Shown: positions 1 through 5,691 of the stretch, piece after piece
Numbering within the stretch: position 1 is the first letter of the stretch
Layout of the letters: the number at the start of each line of letters is the position of its first letter
Assembly (NCBI GenBank): GCA_042218065.1
Contig: JBDGRL010000025.1
Location: 1 to 5,691 of the forward strand
Source: JBDGRJ01 sp042218065
GTDB taxonomy: Bacteria; Patescibacteriota; Patescibacteriia; Magasanikbacterales; UBA922
Length of the DNA stretch: 5,691 nucleotides
Reading direction: 5' to 3'
Notes under the pieces: model-generated
Database searches by the model: none
Told to the model about the DNA's origin: nothing
The model's input: only the letters and a program-made list of their open reading frames with translations
Program-made: the position numbers and the translations under genes

Positions 1-3000
1 TCCAGCTTCACCAGCACTACCTTCAGCACCGCCCACATCTCCTTGCGGAGCATCCGGGTTATTTGCATGGAAAGTTGACTCCTCGCTGTAGGCTATATCT
101 GCAGGATTTACCTCATCTCCGGTATTTTCGAAGGTATAAGTAGCTTCACCGCCTTCAGCCGCTTCTGAGGCTTCTTGAGCTGTGGTTTCTGCTGTATCAC
201 TGGTGTTCTCAGCAATGCTCTCGGCTGTCTCCTCTGTAATTAGGTCTTGATCTTGTTCAAATAGATCTATCTCATTGTCTCCCGGCATTGTAGCAGATTC
301 ACCTTCATCGAACCTTTTTATCACATCTTCAGACCCTTCTCCTGCTTCTGTTGTTTCCTCAGTAGCTTCTGCAGTTTGTTCTGCGGTTCTCTGCCAGTAA
401 GTGTCCAGTGTATCCACATTTTCTCCGGTGAATCTTACCTCAGGAGTACCGCCACCTTCGGGCATAAACAACTCACCCTTAGCTCCTTCGTGCACCATTA
501 TCGGCCACTGCCAAGCTCCATTTTCATGCTCAAAACCGGCTTTTTCCAAAGTATTTACCTTCCACTGATGCTCCATTTCGGTGGAGCTCATAGTATCGGG
601 GTCCAATTGGTCGCTGTTTTCAATGATCGTATCCTGATGATCCGCCCACATATCATCCAGCATATGCAGAGGTCCTTCTCCCTGCTCGATGGTATAGAAA
701 TCGCCGGCACCCGCTGAATGCTCTCCACCTTCTATTAGTTGATTGCCTTCTTGGTCCACATAACTCGGATCTGCTTCGGGTCCCGCCGTTGTTTCGGGTT
801 GTGCGTCCTCGGTGGTTTCTCCTACAGCACCTTCTTCAGCTCCTGCTCCACCGGGTTCGGAGGGTTGAGGTTCTTGTGCGGTGCCTTCGACGTCTCCGGC
901 GCCGGCACCTTCTTTCGCTGCTTCCTCCGCTCCTTCTCCGGCCATCCATTCTCCTATCGCATAGCCCGCTACGGCTGTAGCTGTACCGGCACCAACACCT
1001 TTTCCGACATTTTTTACTTTATCCTTTTTCAATTCAAAAGACTCTTTCGCTACATCTTCATACAGCTCATGCTCTAAATCATCCAATGTTTCATCGACTG
1101 CAGCTGCCGCTTCCCGTTCAGCTTCAATCTTTTGCTCTTGAATTGCTTTTAGAACTTCATATTCTCGGTTAAAAACAAAATCTTCACTGTCCAATCTCTC
1201 CCCGTCGAATCTGGCTTTCGCCATCACCGTGGAAATTGTTTGTTTGACCTCCTCCACTGAAACTTCATCCAGATCTTCCCCTGCTTTATCAATGGTAGAG
1301 TGAACTTGTGATTTTAATCTATCCAGATTCGCACCTTTGAATGATTCATAAAAACCGATTCCCGCACCTACCCCCACAGCGGTACGATAGCCGGTCAATC
1401 CGGCTCCTCCCAGAAGTGTCGCCGCACCTACTGATCTCAGATTAACCATTCTACCTCCAACCTTAGCTATTCCTCCGGCTGCGGTTCCCGCCGCAGTTTC
1501 TTCTTCTCTTACTTCTTGTTGATATCTGCGAGTACGTTCCCTCTCACTTTCTCCGGTAACACCTTTTTCTGCTGCCATACCGATATTATACAGATTGACC
1601 TGACCCATAGCTGACCACACACCGTAGAACCAATCTTTTATCTTTTTAGCAGTACCGTACATGGTGCCTTCGATTTGATCTGATCTTTCATCTATCTCTT
1701 TGTTTACCTCGTCCTCCATACGGTCCAACTCTTGTAGAGCCAAAAAGCCGGAATCTCTTTCCTCTTTTATCTCTTTTAGTCTTTGTTGTTTTTGTTCGAT
1801 TTCTTCTCTTTTTGCCTGAATTTGCTCTTGTATCTCATCAGGACGGGAGCTAAACAAGCCTCTAAAGCCAGAAGTAATATTAAACTGACCGCCACTCATA
1901 AACTTATAGTTTTCCTCATACTCCGCCTTCAATTCAGCAATCTCTTCTGTGAGGTTATCAATGTGCTCTTGATAAGCTTGATCATAATTTTCTACATCAT
2001 TTTTATCAATAAGAGCATTTACTCTATCTACAATTTTATCAGAAAGATTGAGAGCTGCTTGTGTCGATGTCATCCAGTCACCTTGATATTCTTCTCTGTT
2101 TAGTATATTTTCTACTAGGTCTTCCATGGCATCTTCTACTCCTTGTTGTGAGTCCGCTGCAGATTGTACTCGGTTTACAAAAATAACTACCTCATGATCG
2201 GCAGCAGTATCTATAACTTCATCAGATAAGTTAGAGATTTCTTCAGCCTGGTTTTTTAGCGAGTTTATATTATTTTCCATCTCTCTGCGTCTGTACTCTA
2301 CCACTTCTCCTTCACCTTCGAGTTGTTCTTCTTCTATCCTTCTTCTCTGCTCCCTGAAAAACTCATCTAAGTTTAATTCTTCACTCCACTCCTGACCAAT
2401 GATATCTTCTATAAATTCCTTGGCATTCTCTCTCCTTTGAGGGTTGTCATATTCATCATTTACCAGCTTCCAGTGCCTATCCTTTGCTAAATCTTGCAGG
2501 TCTTCCAGTATATCTACATTAGTTGCATTTTGAGCCGCACCTACTTCTGCCCGACTACGATCTGATTCGTCCTCAGAATCGTCCTCGTCTCCATCTTCAG
2601 TATCGCTCTCAGAAGATTCACCTTCAGCATATTCGTGATCCTCTGGAATTTCTGCCTCAAATACTGTCAACTTCAACACTGTAGGTTCTACATTCTCCAA
2701 AAGGGTGTCCTCTTCTATCTCACTTTCATCGATATCTTCATCTAGATTTTTTATATACCCCTCGTATCCATTGATTTCAATCTTTGGGTCCCCATCGCTG
2801 AAACCTAACAGATCCACATCACCTGCATCATAAGTATTTCCTATATGAGGAGCGTCCGGATCAACATCCAGCTCTCCTTCAAAACTAACATCAGCCTCTT
2901 CTTCATATATTCTTGGTTCATAGCCATGGCTTAGCACATCTACTTCTATATTTTTTAAAGCCGGCGGAAAAATATCACCTTCTAAAGAATTTATATCTAC

Positions 3001-3651
3001 TCTTATTTGATAATCTTCTCCATCTAGGTCATAGATCAAAAAGTCACCGTCTCGTCCAGAGAATTCTAAATTATCTATTTGGGAAGTATCAGGGTCTATA
3101 GGTGCATTTTCTATCTCATCTCTTCTTTCTTTTTCAGCGGATAGTTTGGCTTTTTCCGTAACCTTGTATTCATCTCCATCTAGTTCCAATACACCATCAT
3201 CTACTAGATCATCTAGTAGTGCTTCTATTTCGTCTTCATCTGCGTCTCTACACAAGTCAGAAATATTACTCAGCTCACCTAAAGAACCTCCGGCACCCTC
3301 CTTATTAGCCAAAAAATGAATATACTCCAGCAATTCTTGGGCTTTTTGTTCTTGCTCATCCTCGCTCTCAAACCAGTTGAGATAATTAGGGTTTTCTACA
3401 AAACCTTTGCCAAACTTATTTTCATCTTCGTCTTCCCATAACCCATAAATCTCTACTTCTTCTTCATTTCCTTCATACCCCCCATCATTACGTAAGCCTC
3501 TGACAAAAATAGTTCTACCACTATCTAAAGTAACAGTGAGATTATCATAACTATCATCATGTTCAAGTTCTTCTGAGACAGATTCACCTACTTCCACATT
3601 CCTTTCTCTTCCTAAAACTTCTGGAGATGGTGGGTGTTCACCGTTTGACAT
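1..3651 (-). CDS. Giant acidic coiled-coil protein, function unknown, C-terminus beyond window
   Basis: The frame is open for 1217 codons from ATG at 3651 to the window edge. An in-frame TAA at 3655-3657, two codons upstream, makes this ATG the first possible start. No Shine-Dalgarno sequence precedes it. I do not recognise the family. Visible parts are: a beta-rich start (about 35-95); a winged-helix-like stretch (about 121-170); an acidic beta-rich part (about 194-335); a Glu/Asp/Ser hinge (about 337-365); helical, coiled-coil-like parts (about 405-475, 555-585, 604-665, 830-880); two Gly/Ala-rich hydrophobic stretches (about 720-768 and 885-904); a Gly/Glu/Pro-rich linker (about 905-980); a possible LysM-like domain (985-1064); and a Thr/Glu/Ala-rich tail. 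There is no N-terminal signal peptide and only one cysteine (134). It lies 21 bases behind the DUF5663-like gene and probably shares its transcript. A structural, cell-envelope or secreted machine part is possible, but this is inference. The reading frame is certain; the role is not. Confidence 0.93.
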   Translation of the reverse strand, partial: MSNGEHPPSPEVLGRERNVEVGESVSEELEHDDSYDNLTVTLDSGRTIFVRGLRNDGGYEGNEEEVEIYGLWEDEDENKFGKGFVENPNYLNWFESEDEQEQKAQELLEYIHFLANKEGAGGSLGELSNISDLCRDADEDEIEALLDDLVDDGVLELDGDEYKVTEKAKLSAEKERRDEIENAPIDPDTSQIDNLEFSGRDGDFLIYDLDGEDYQIRVDINSLEGDIFPPALKNIEVDVLSHGYEPRIYEEEADVSFEGELDVDPDAPHIGNTYDAGDVDLLGFSDGDPKIEINGYEGYIKNLDEDIDESEIEEDTLLENVEPTVLKLTVFEAEIPEDHEYAEGESSESDTEDGDEDDSEDESDRSRAEVGAAQNATNVDILEDLQDLAKDRHWKLVNDEYDNPQRRENAKEFIEDIIGQEWSEELNLDEFFREQRRRIEEEQLEGEGEVVEYRRREMENNINSLKNQAEEISNLSDEVIDTAADHEVVIFVNRVQSAADSQQGVEDAMEDLVENILNREEYQGDWMTSTQAALNLSDKIVDRVNALIDKNDVENYDQAYQEHIDNLTEEIAELKAEYEENYKFMSGGQFNITSGFRGLFSSRPDEIQEQIQAKREEIEQKQQRLKEIKEERDSGFLALQELDRMEDEVNKEIDERSDQIEGTMYGTAKKIKDWFYGVWSAMGQVNLYNIGMAAEKGVTGESERERTRRYQQEVREEETAAGTAAGGIAKVGGRMVNLRSVGAATLLGGAGLTGYRTAVGVGAGIGFYESFKGANLDRLKSQVHSTIDKAGEDLDEVSVEEVKQTISTVMAKARFDGERLDSEDFVFNREYEVLKAIQEQKIEAEREAAAAVDETLDDLEHELYEDVAKESFELKKDKVKNVGKGVGAGTATAVAGYAIGEWMAGEGAEEAAKEGAGAGDVEGTAQEPQPSEPGGAGAEEGAVGETTEDAQPETTAGPEADPSYVDQEGNQLIEGGEHSAGAGDFYTIEQGEGPLHMLDDMWADHQDTIIENSDQLDPDTMSSTEMEHQWKVNTLEKAGFEHENGAWQWPIMVHEGAKGELFMPEGGGTPEVRFTGENVDTLDTYWQRTAEQTAEATEETTEAGEGSEDVIKRFDEGESATMPGDNEIDLFEQDQDLITEETAESIAENTSDTAETTAQEASEAAEGGEATYTFENTGDEVNPADIAYSEESTFHANNPDAPQGDVGGAEGSAGEAG

Positions 3652-3672
3652 AATTTATTGGTTAGTAATAAC

Positions 3673-3981
3673 TTAATCGTTTTGAGATACAGCTTCTTTC
3701 AGCTGTTGTTTTACCTTTACTACCTCTTCCTGTGCCAGTTCCTGAAAGTTATCTACCTCCTCTTGTAAGATAGACTGAATCTCTTCTTGGTCTTGAGAAC
3801 TTACAGCTTGACCGAATTCTTCTTGTTTCTCTTCATCTAATAAATCTAAAACTCTTAGTACTATCCTTTTCTCGGCAATTCTGGTAGCTTTGGTTAGAAT
3901 CTGTGATTTTTCTTCATCGGGAAGATTTTCTATTCCGAGCATAGTAACTAAATTTTCTTCAAGCAAATTTTGATTTAACAT
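3673..3981 (-). CDS. Small helical protein resembling the DUF5663 family
   Basis: This gene encodes 102 residues, ATG to TAA. The protein is all-helical, acidic and without cysteine, signal peptide or membrane segment. Its layout matches what I recall of DUF5663 proteins of Patescibacteria: an N-terminal helix, the turn LGIENLPDEEKSQI (about 15-28), a helix with EKRIVLRVLDLL (37-48), a second acidic turn DEEKQEEF (49-56), and a last pair of helices with NFQELAQEEVVKVKQQL (78-94). The family has no known function, and small size and helix content suggest a binding or assembly partner rather than an enzyme. The start has no Shine-Dalgarno sequence, but an extended -10 promoter lies about 28 bases upstream. 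The giant gene follows after 21 bases in the same frame, so the two are probably co-transcribed and may work together. Family assignment is from memory of the pattern; coding status is firm. Confidence 0.85.
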   Translation of the reverse strand: MLNQNLLEENLVTMLGIENLPDEEKSQILTKATRIAEKRIVLRVLDLLDEEKQEEFGQAVSSQDQEEIQSILQEEVDNFQELAQEEVVKVKQQLKEAVSQND

Positions 3982-4008
3982 AATATTTTTTAGTAATTTA
4001 ACGGTTAT

Positions 4009-4017
4009 ATTGTAACA
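4009..4017 (-). promoter_or_regulatory. Extended -10 promoter for the DUF5663-like gene and giant gene
   Basis: The minus strand reads TGTTACAAT, which fits the extended -10 form TGnTATAAT with one change. The hexamer ends 27 bases before the ATG at 3981, giving a leader of roughly 20 bases. The -35 position (about 4032-4037, TTTTAG) matches the consensus poorly, as is usual for extended -10 promoters. The site lies just beyond the terminator of the preceding gene, in very AT-rich DNA, where a new transcript would be expected to start. Confidence 0.5.
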
Positions 4018-4062
4018 AAATTTTAAAATAACTAAAAACTTGACACATAAAAGTAAAAGTTA

Positions 4063-4091
4063 AGGGCGGAACGTACAAGACGCTCCGCCCT
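4063..4091 (-). terminator. Intrinsic terminator of the acidic repeat-protein gene
   Basis: On the minus strand an 8-bp GC-rich stem (AGGGCGGA with TCCGCCCT) is followed by a G-U pair and three more pairs (CGU with ACG), closing a 5-base loop CUUGU. The tail reads TTAACTTTTACTTTT. The pair 4083/4071 is an A-C mismatch in plus-strand RNA but G-U in minus-strand RNA, which supports action on the minus strand. It ends the transcript coming from the right and separates it from the downstream operon. Confidence 0.8.
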
Positions 4092-4100
4092 CATCGGTAC

Positions 4101-4131
4101 ACCCTTGAGACCCTCCTTGGTTCTCAAGGGT
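4101..4131 (-). other. Perfect hairpin just after the stop codon, with AAGGAGG in its loop
   Basis: ACCCTTGAGA and TCTCAAGGGT form a perfect 10-bp stem around an 11-base loop. It begins ten bases after the TGA of the acidic repeat-protein gene and has no U-rich tail, so alone it is not a standard intrinsic terminator. It may protect the 3' end of the message or work together with the terminator that follows. On the minus strand the loop contains AAGGAGG, a perfect Shine-Dalgarno-like string, but no suitably placed reading frame follows. Confidence 0.75.
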
Positions 4132-4140
4132 TACTTATCC

Positions 4141-5691
4141 TCAGTCGAAGAACTTCTCGTCGACCCGTTCGACGAGGTCCTCGGGGAGGCCCGCCAAGCC
4201 GAAGACCCAGCCGAAGTCCCGACGCATCACGGTCTGGACCCGGTCTTGGGTCACCTCGCCGACGCCTCCGACCTTATCCCACAGTCCGTCAACCCCGTAG
4301 TAGTTACGGGCGACGAACTCGGAGGTGTGTTTCCAGGTTTCCAACCTGGAAATCTCCTCCTCGAGGGCATTGACGTGAGCCTCGGAGAGAGACTCCTCGT
4401 CGTCATCCTCGAAGAGCTCCAGGGCGTCTTCACGCCGGTTAATGCCGCCCTGGATGTATTTCCAGAAAGCGGCGGCGGGCCTGATCCCTTCGAAAAGCAG
4501 TTCGGGAGCCTCGACGTCGAAAAGCAGTGAGACTGCCTCTCGGACGTCTCGCTCGCGTACCTCGTCGTCCTGGGCCATATCCAGCTCGGGAAGTCCTTTC
4601 CCGAACGGCCAGATGACCCAGTCCGGAAAGAGGCGATCGCAGAGCTCGGGGTACTCCTTCATGAGAAAACTCCCGAACTCCCACATTTGCCCCTCTCCGG
4701 CGTAGTTCTCCTTGTTCCTGGGATCGACCTCCCAGTACTTTTCGAGGAGGCGGGTCAACAGCCCAAAGGTCTCTTCCTGGAGCTCGAGCATCTGCTCCTG
4801 CTCGGGCGTGAGATCGTCGCCCTTGGTGGCGCTGCTCGCGTAGTACATTGCACCGCGAAACGCGTAGCAGTACCACTGCTCCTCCAGGAGTTCCGGGATC
4901 CGTACTCCGAGGATGGACTCGACGATGTCGAGCGCCTCCTCTTCGTCGGCATCCCGAAGAGGGTCGGACTCGAGGCGGTGGCTGTAGAAGCCGTGCTCGA
5001 GCTCGTCGGCTCCCTCCGGAAAGTCCAGAAGGTTCTGAACATCCGGGAAGCTTTCGAGACGAGCATACACCTCTTCGACGACCTCGTCATCCACGTGGTT
5101 CTCCGGATCGTACGGATCCACTTGGTGATAACGGGTCGCCATCTTCGTGGTGTAGTCGAGGAGCTTCTCGAGGTGGGAGTACCACTTGGTGACTTCCTGC
5201 TCATCGAAGTTGTCGAGAGCAGGGGCACTGCCGTGGTACATTTTCTTCGCCTTCCGGTAGTAGTACACCGTTTCTCGGCGAAGGCCCATGGTCAGCTCCT
5301 CCGGCTCGTACCCCTCGATCTCGGGATCGTGGCAGAAATGTATCTGCACCCCGAGACCAGCCATCCGGCGGATCTCGTCAGGTCGCAGCTGGGGCTTGTC
5401 CAGCTGCTCCTGATACTTCGACTCCTCCTCGGAGTCATCGGACTCGTCGGCGTCGGCTTGCGCGTCAGCGTCGGAATCCGACTCGTCGTCCAAGGTGGAC
5501 TCTTCGTCTCCGGACTCGGCTTGCGCCTCGTCTCCCGAAGAGTCAGAGCCGTCTTCGGCGTCGTCGGAGTCGCTCGATTGCACGGACCCGTTCTCGACGT
5601 CTCCACCGTTCAGGGCATTCTCGAGTTGGGTGACTGTATCGTCGTCCAACTCTGCCGGTTCACCGTCGGAGTCCGAGTCTTCCGACTCTTC
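4141..5691 (-). CDS. Acidic protein with threefold internal repeat, function unknown, 5' end beyond window
   Basis: The frame covers 516 codons plus TGA (4141-4143) and is open to the right edge. A TTG at 5647-5649 could be read as a start, but 14 more acidic codons precede it in frame and match what follows, so the true start is probably outside the window. Numbered from the first codon seen, residues 1-91 contain only acidic, Ser, Gly, Ala and other small or polar and aliphatic residues, with no Lys, Arg, His or aromatic residue. The rest is a helical region rich in Trp, Tyr and Glu that holds three diverged copies of a unit of about 120 residues (about 105-224, 252-363, 382-503). No catalytic motif, signal peptide or membrane segment is visible, and I do not recognise the family. 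A cytoplasmic, possibly scaffold-like protein is a guess. Codon use (mostly CGN, almost no ATA) differs strongly from the two downstream genes. Two hairpins follow the stop. Confidence 0.88.
   Translation of the reverse strand, partial: EESEDSDSDGEPAELDDDTVTQLENALNGGDVENGSVQSSDSDDAEDGSDSSGDEAQAESGDEESTLDDESDSDADAQADADESDDSEEESKYQEQLDKPQLRPDEIRRMAGLGVQIHFCHDPEIEGYEPEELTMGLRRETVYYYRKAKKMYHGSAPALDNFDEQEVTKWYSHLEKLLDYTTKMATRYHQVDPYDPENHVDDEVVEEVYARLESFPDVQNLLDFPEGADELEHGFYSHRLESDPLRDADEEEALDIVESILGVRIPELLEEQWYCYAFRGAMYYASSATKGDDLTPEQEQMLELQEETFGLLTRLLEKYWEVDPRNKENYAGEGQMWEFGSFLMKEYPELCDRLFPDWVIWPFGKGLPELDMAQDDEVRERDVREAVSLLFDVEAPELLFEGIRPAAAFWKYIQGGINRREDALELFEDDDEESLSEAHVNALEEEISRLETWKHTSEFVARNYYGVDGLWDKVGGVGEVTQDRVQTVMRRDFGWVFGLAGLPEDLVERVDEKFFD
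4183..5379 (-). repeat. Three diverged protein repeats within the acidic protein gene
   Basis: The repeats occupy about 5020-5379, 4603-4938 and 4183-4548. Each unit has the same order of landmarks: a PEEL or PELL motif; a Tyr/Trp/Ala-rich helix; a charged insert; a Leu-rich helix with LLDYTTKMATRY, LLTRLLEKYW or TSEFVARNYY; a turn with VDPYDPENH, VDPRNKENY or VDGLWDKVG; and a final helix ending near a Pro. The PEEL/PELL motifs are 136 and 130 residues apart, and the distance from that motif to the VDP/VDG turn is 61, 56 and 71 residues. The third unit has an extra acidic insert (FEDDDEES). DNA identity between units is not evident, so the duplication is old. The repeat limits are by eye. Confidence 0.7.

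Noticed and set aside
376..1077. Plus-strand open frames of about 110 codons
   Set aside because: They lie opposite the giant minus-strand frame, have no ribosome-binding site or recognisable product, and are rich in Cys, Phe and Leu as expected from reading acidic coding DNA backwards.
1783..2103. Plus-strand frame with a hydrophobic, membrane-like product
   Set aside because: Phe/Leu/Ile-rich translation is the reverse complement of Glu/Lys/Asp codons in the coiled-coil part of the giant gene; it is an artefact, not a membrane protein.
3201..3219. A perfect 19-base palindrome with 9-base arms (CTACTAGAT and ATCTAGTAG)
   Set aside because: It lies inside the giant gene and encodes LLDDLVDD, so it is explained by repeated Leu and Asp codons; no operator role can be supported.
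4040..4045. Perfect -35 box TTGACA on the plus strand
   Set aside because: No -10 box stands at a suitable distance, and no gene follows on the plus strand.
4032..4094. A 20-codon minus-strand frame starting ATG at 4094 after the AAGGAGG string
   Set aside because: The spacing of 17 bases is too long for a Shine-Dalgarno, and the frame runs straight through the terminator hairpin.
4105..4530. A 141-codon open frame on the plus strand
   Set aside because: It lies antisense to the acidic repeat-protein gene, whose GC-rich codons make long opposite frames common. It begins inside the hairpin region and shows no promoter or family likeness.
4439..5228. Long overlapping minus-strand frames (about 145 and 157 codons) and a plus-strand frame at 4848-5192
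   Set aside because: Their products are Arg/Ser/Thr-rich low-complexity shadows of the main frame, which has clear repeats and a terminator after its stop.
1..5691. CRISPR arrays, tRNA or rRNA genes, insertion sequences
   Set aside because: I saw no regularly spaced repeats, no cloverleaf-like or rRNA-like sequence, and no transposase frame; nearly the whole window is occupied by the three coding frames.

Overview
The window holds three genes, all on the minus strand, and about 160 bases of intergenic DNA between the first and second. Reading in the direction of transcription (right to left) they are: the 3' part of a gene for a highly acidic protein with a threefold internal repeat (5691 to 4141, start beyond the right edge); a small all-helical protein that resembles the DUF5663 family of Patescibacteria (3981 to 3673); and, 21 bases further on, a very large acidic coiled-coil protein whose frame is open for 1217 codons and runs off the left edge (3651 to 1). 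The large frame is the main content of the window. It has a start but no stop here, so a search for closed frames misses it.

The likely source is a member of the Candidate Phyla Radiation (Patescibacteria), most likely from metagenomic data. The grounds are the DUF5663-like protein, the giant unrecognised acidic protein behind it, start codons without a Shine-Dalgarno sequence, and short intergenic spacing. This is inference from family knowledge, not a database result. The standard code fits: the 1217-codon frame contains no TGA, and the repeat-protein gene ends in TGA just before a terminator hairpin, which argues against the TGA=Gly code of Gracilibacteria and Absconditabacteria.

Between the first and second genes lie two hairpins. 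The second is a good intrinsic terminator for the minus strand, because one mismatch in the DNA becomes a G-U pair only in the minus-strand RNA. An extended -10 promoter (TGTTACAAT) follows and can start a two-gene operon of the DUF5663-like gene and the giant gene.

Base composition changes sharply at the terminator. The repeat-protein gene is GC-rich (about two thirds G+C in a sampled line) and uses mostly CGN and ATC/ATT codons, while the next two genes start AT-rich with many AGA and ATA codons. The giant gene is itself uneven: its middle is very AT-rich and its C-terminal third is GC-rich. Neither large protein has a function I recognise. Both are very acidic. The giant one combines a possible winged-helix segment, long coiled coils, two glycine-rich hydrophobic stretches, a possible LysM-like domain and a Thr/Glu/Ala-rich tail.
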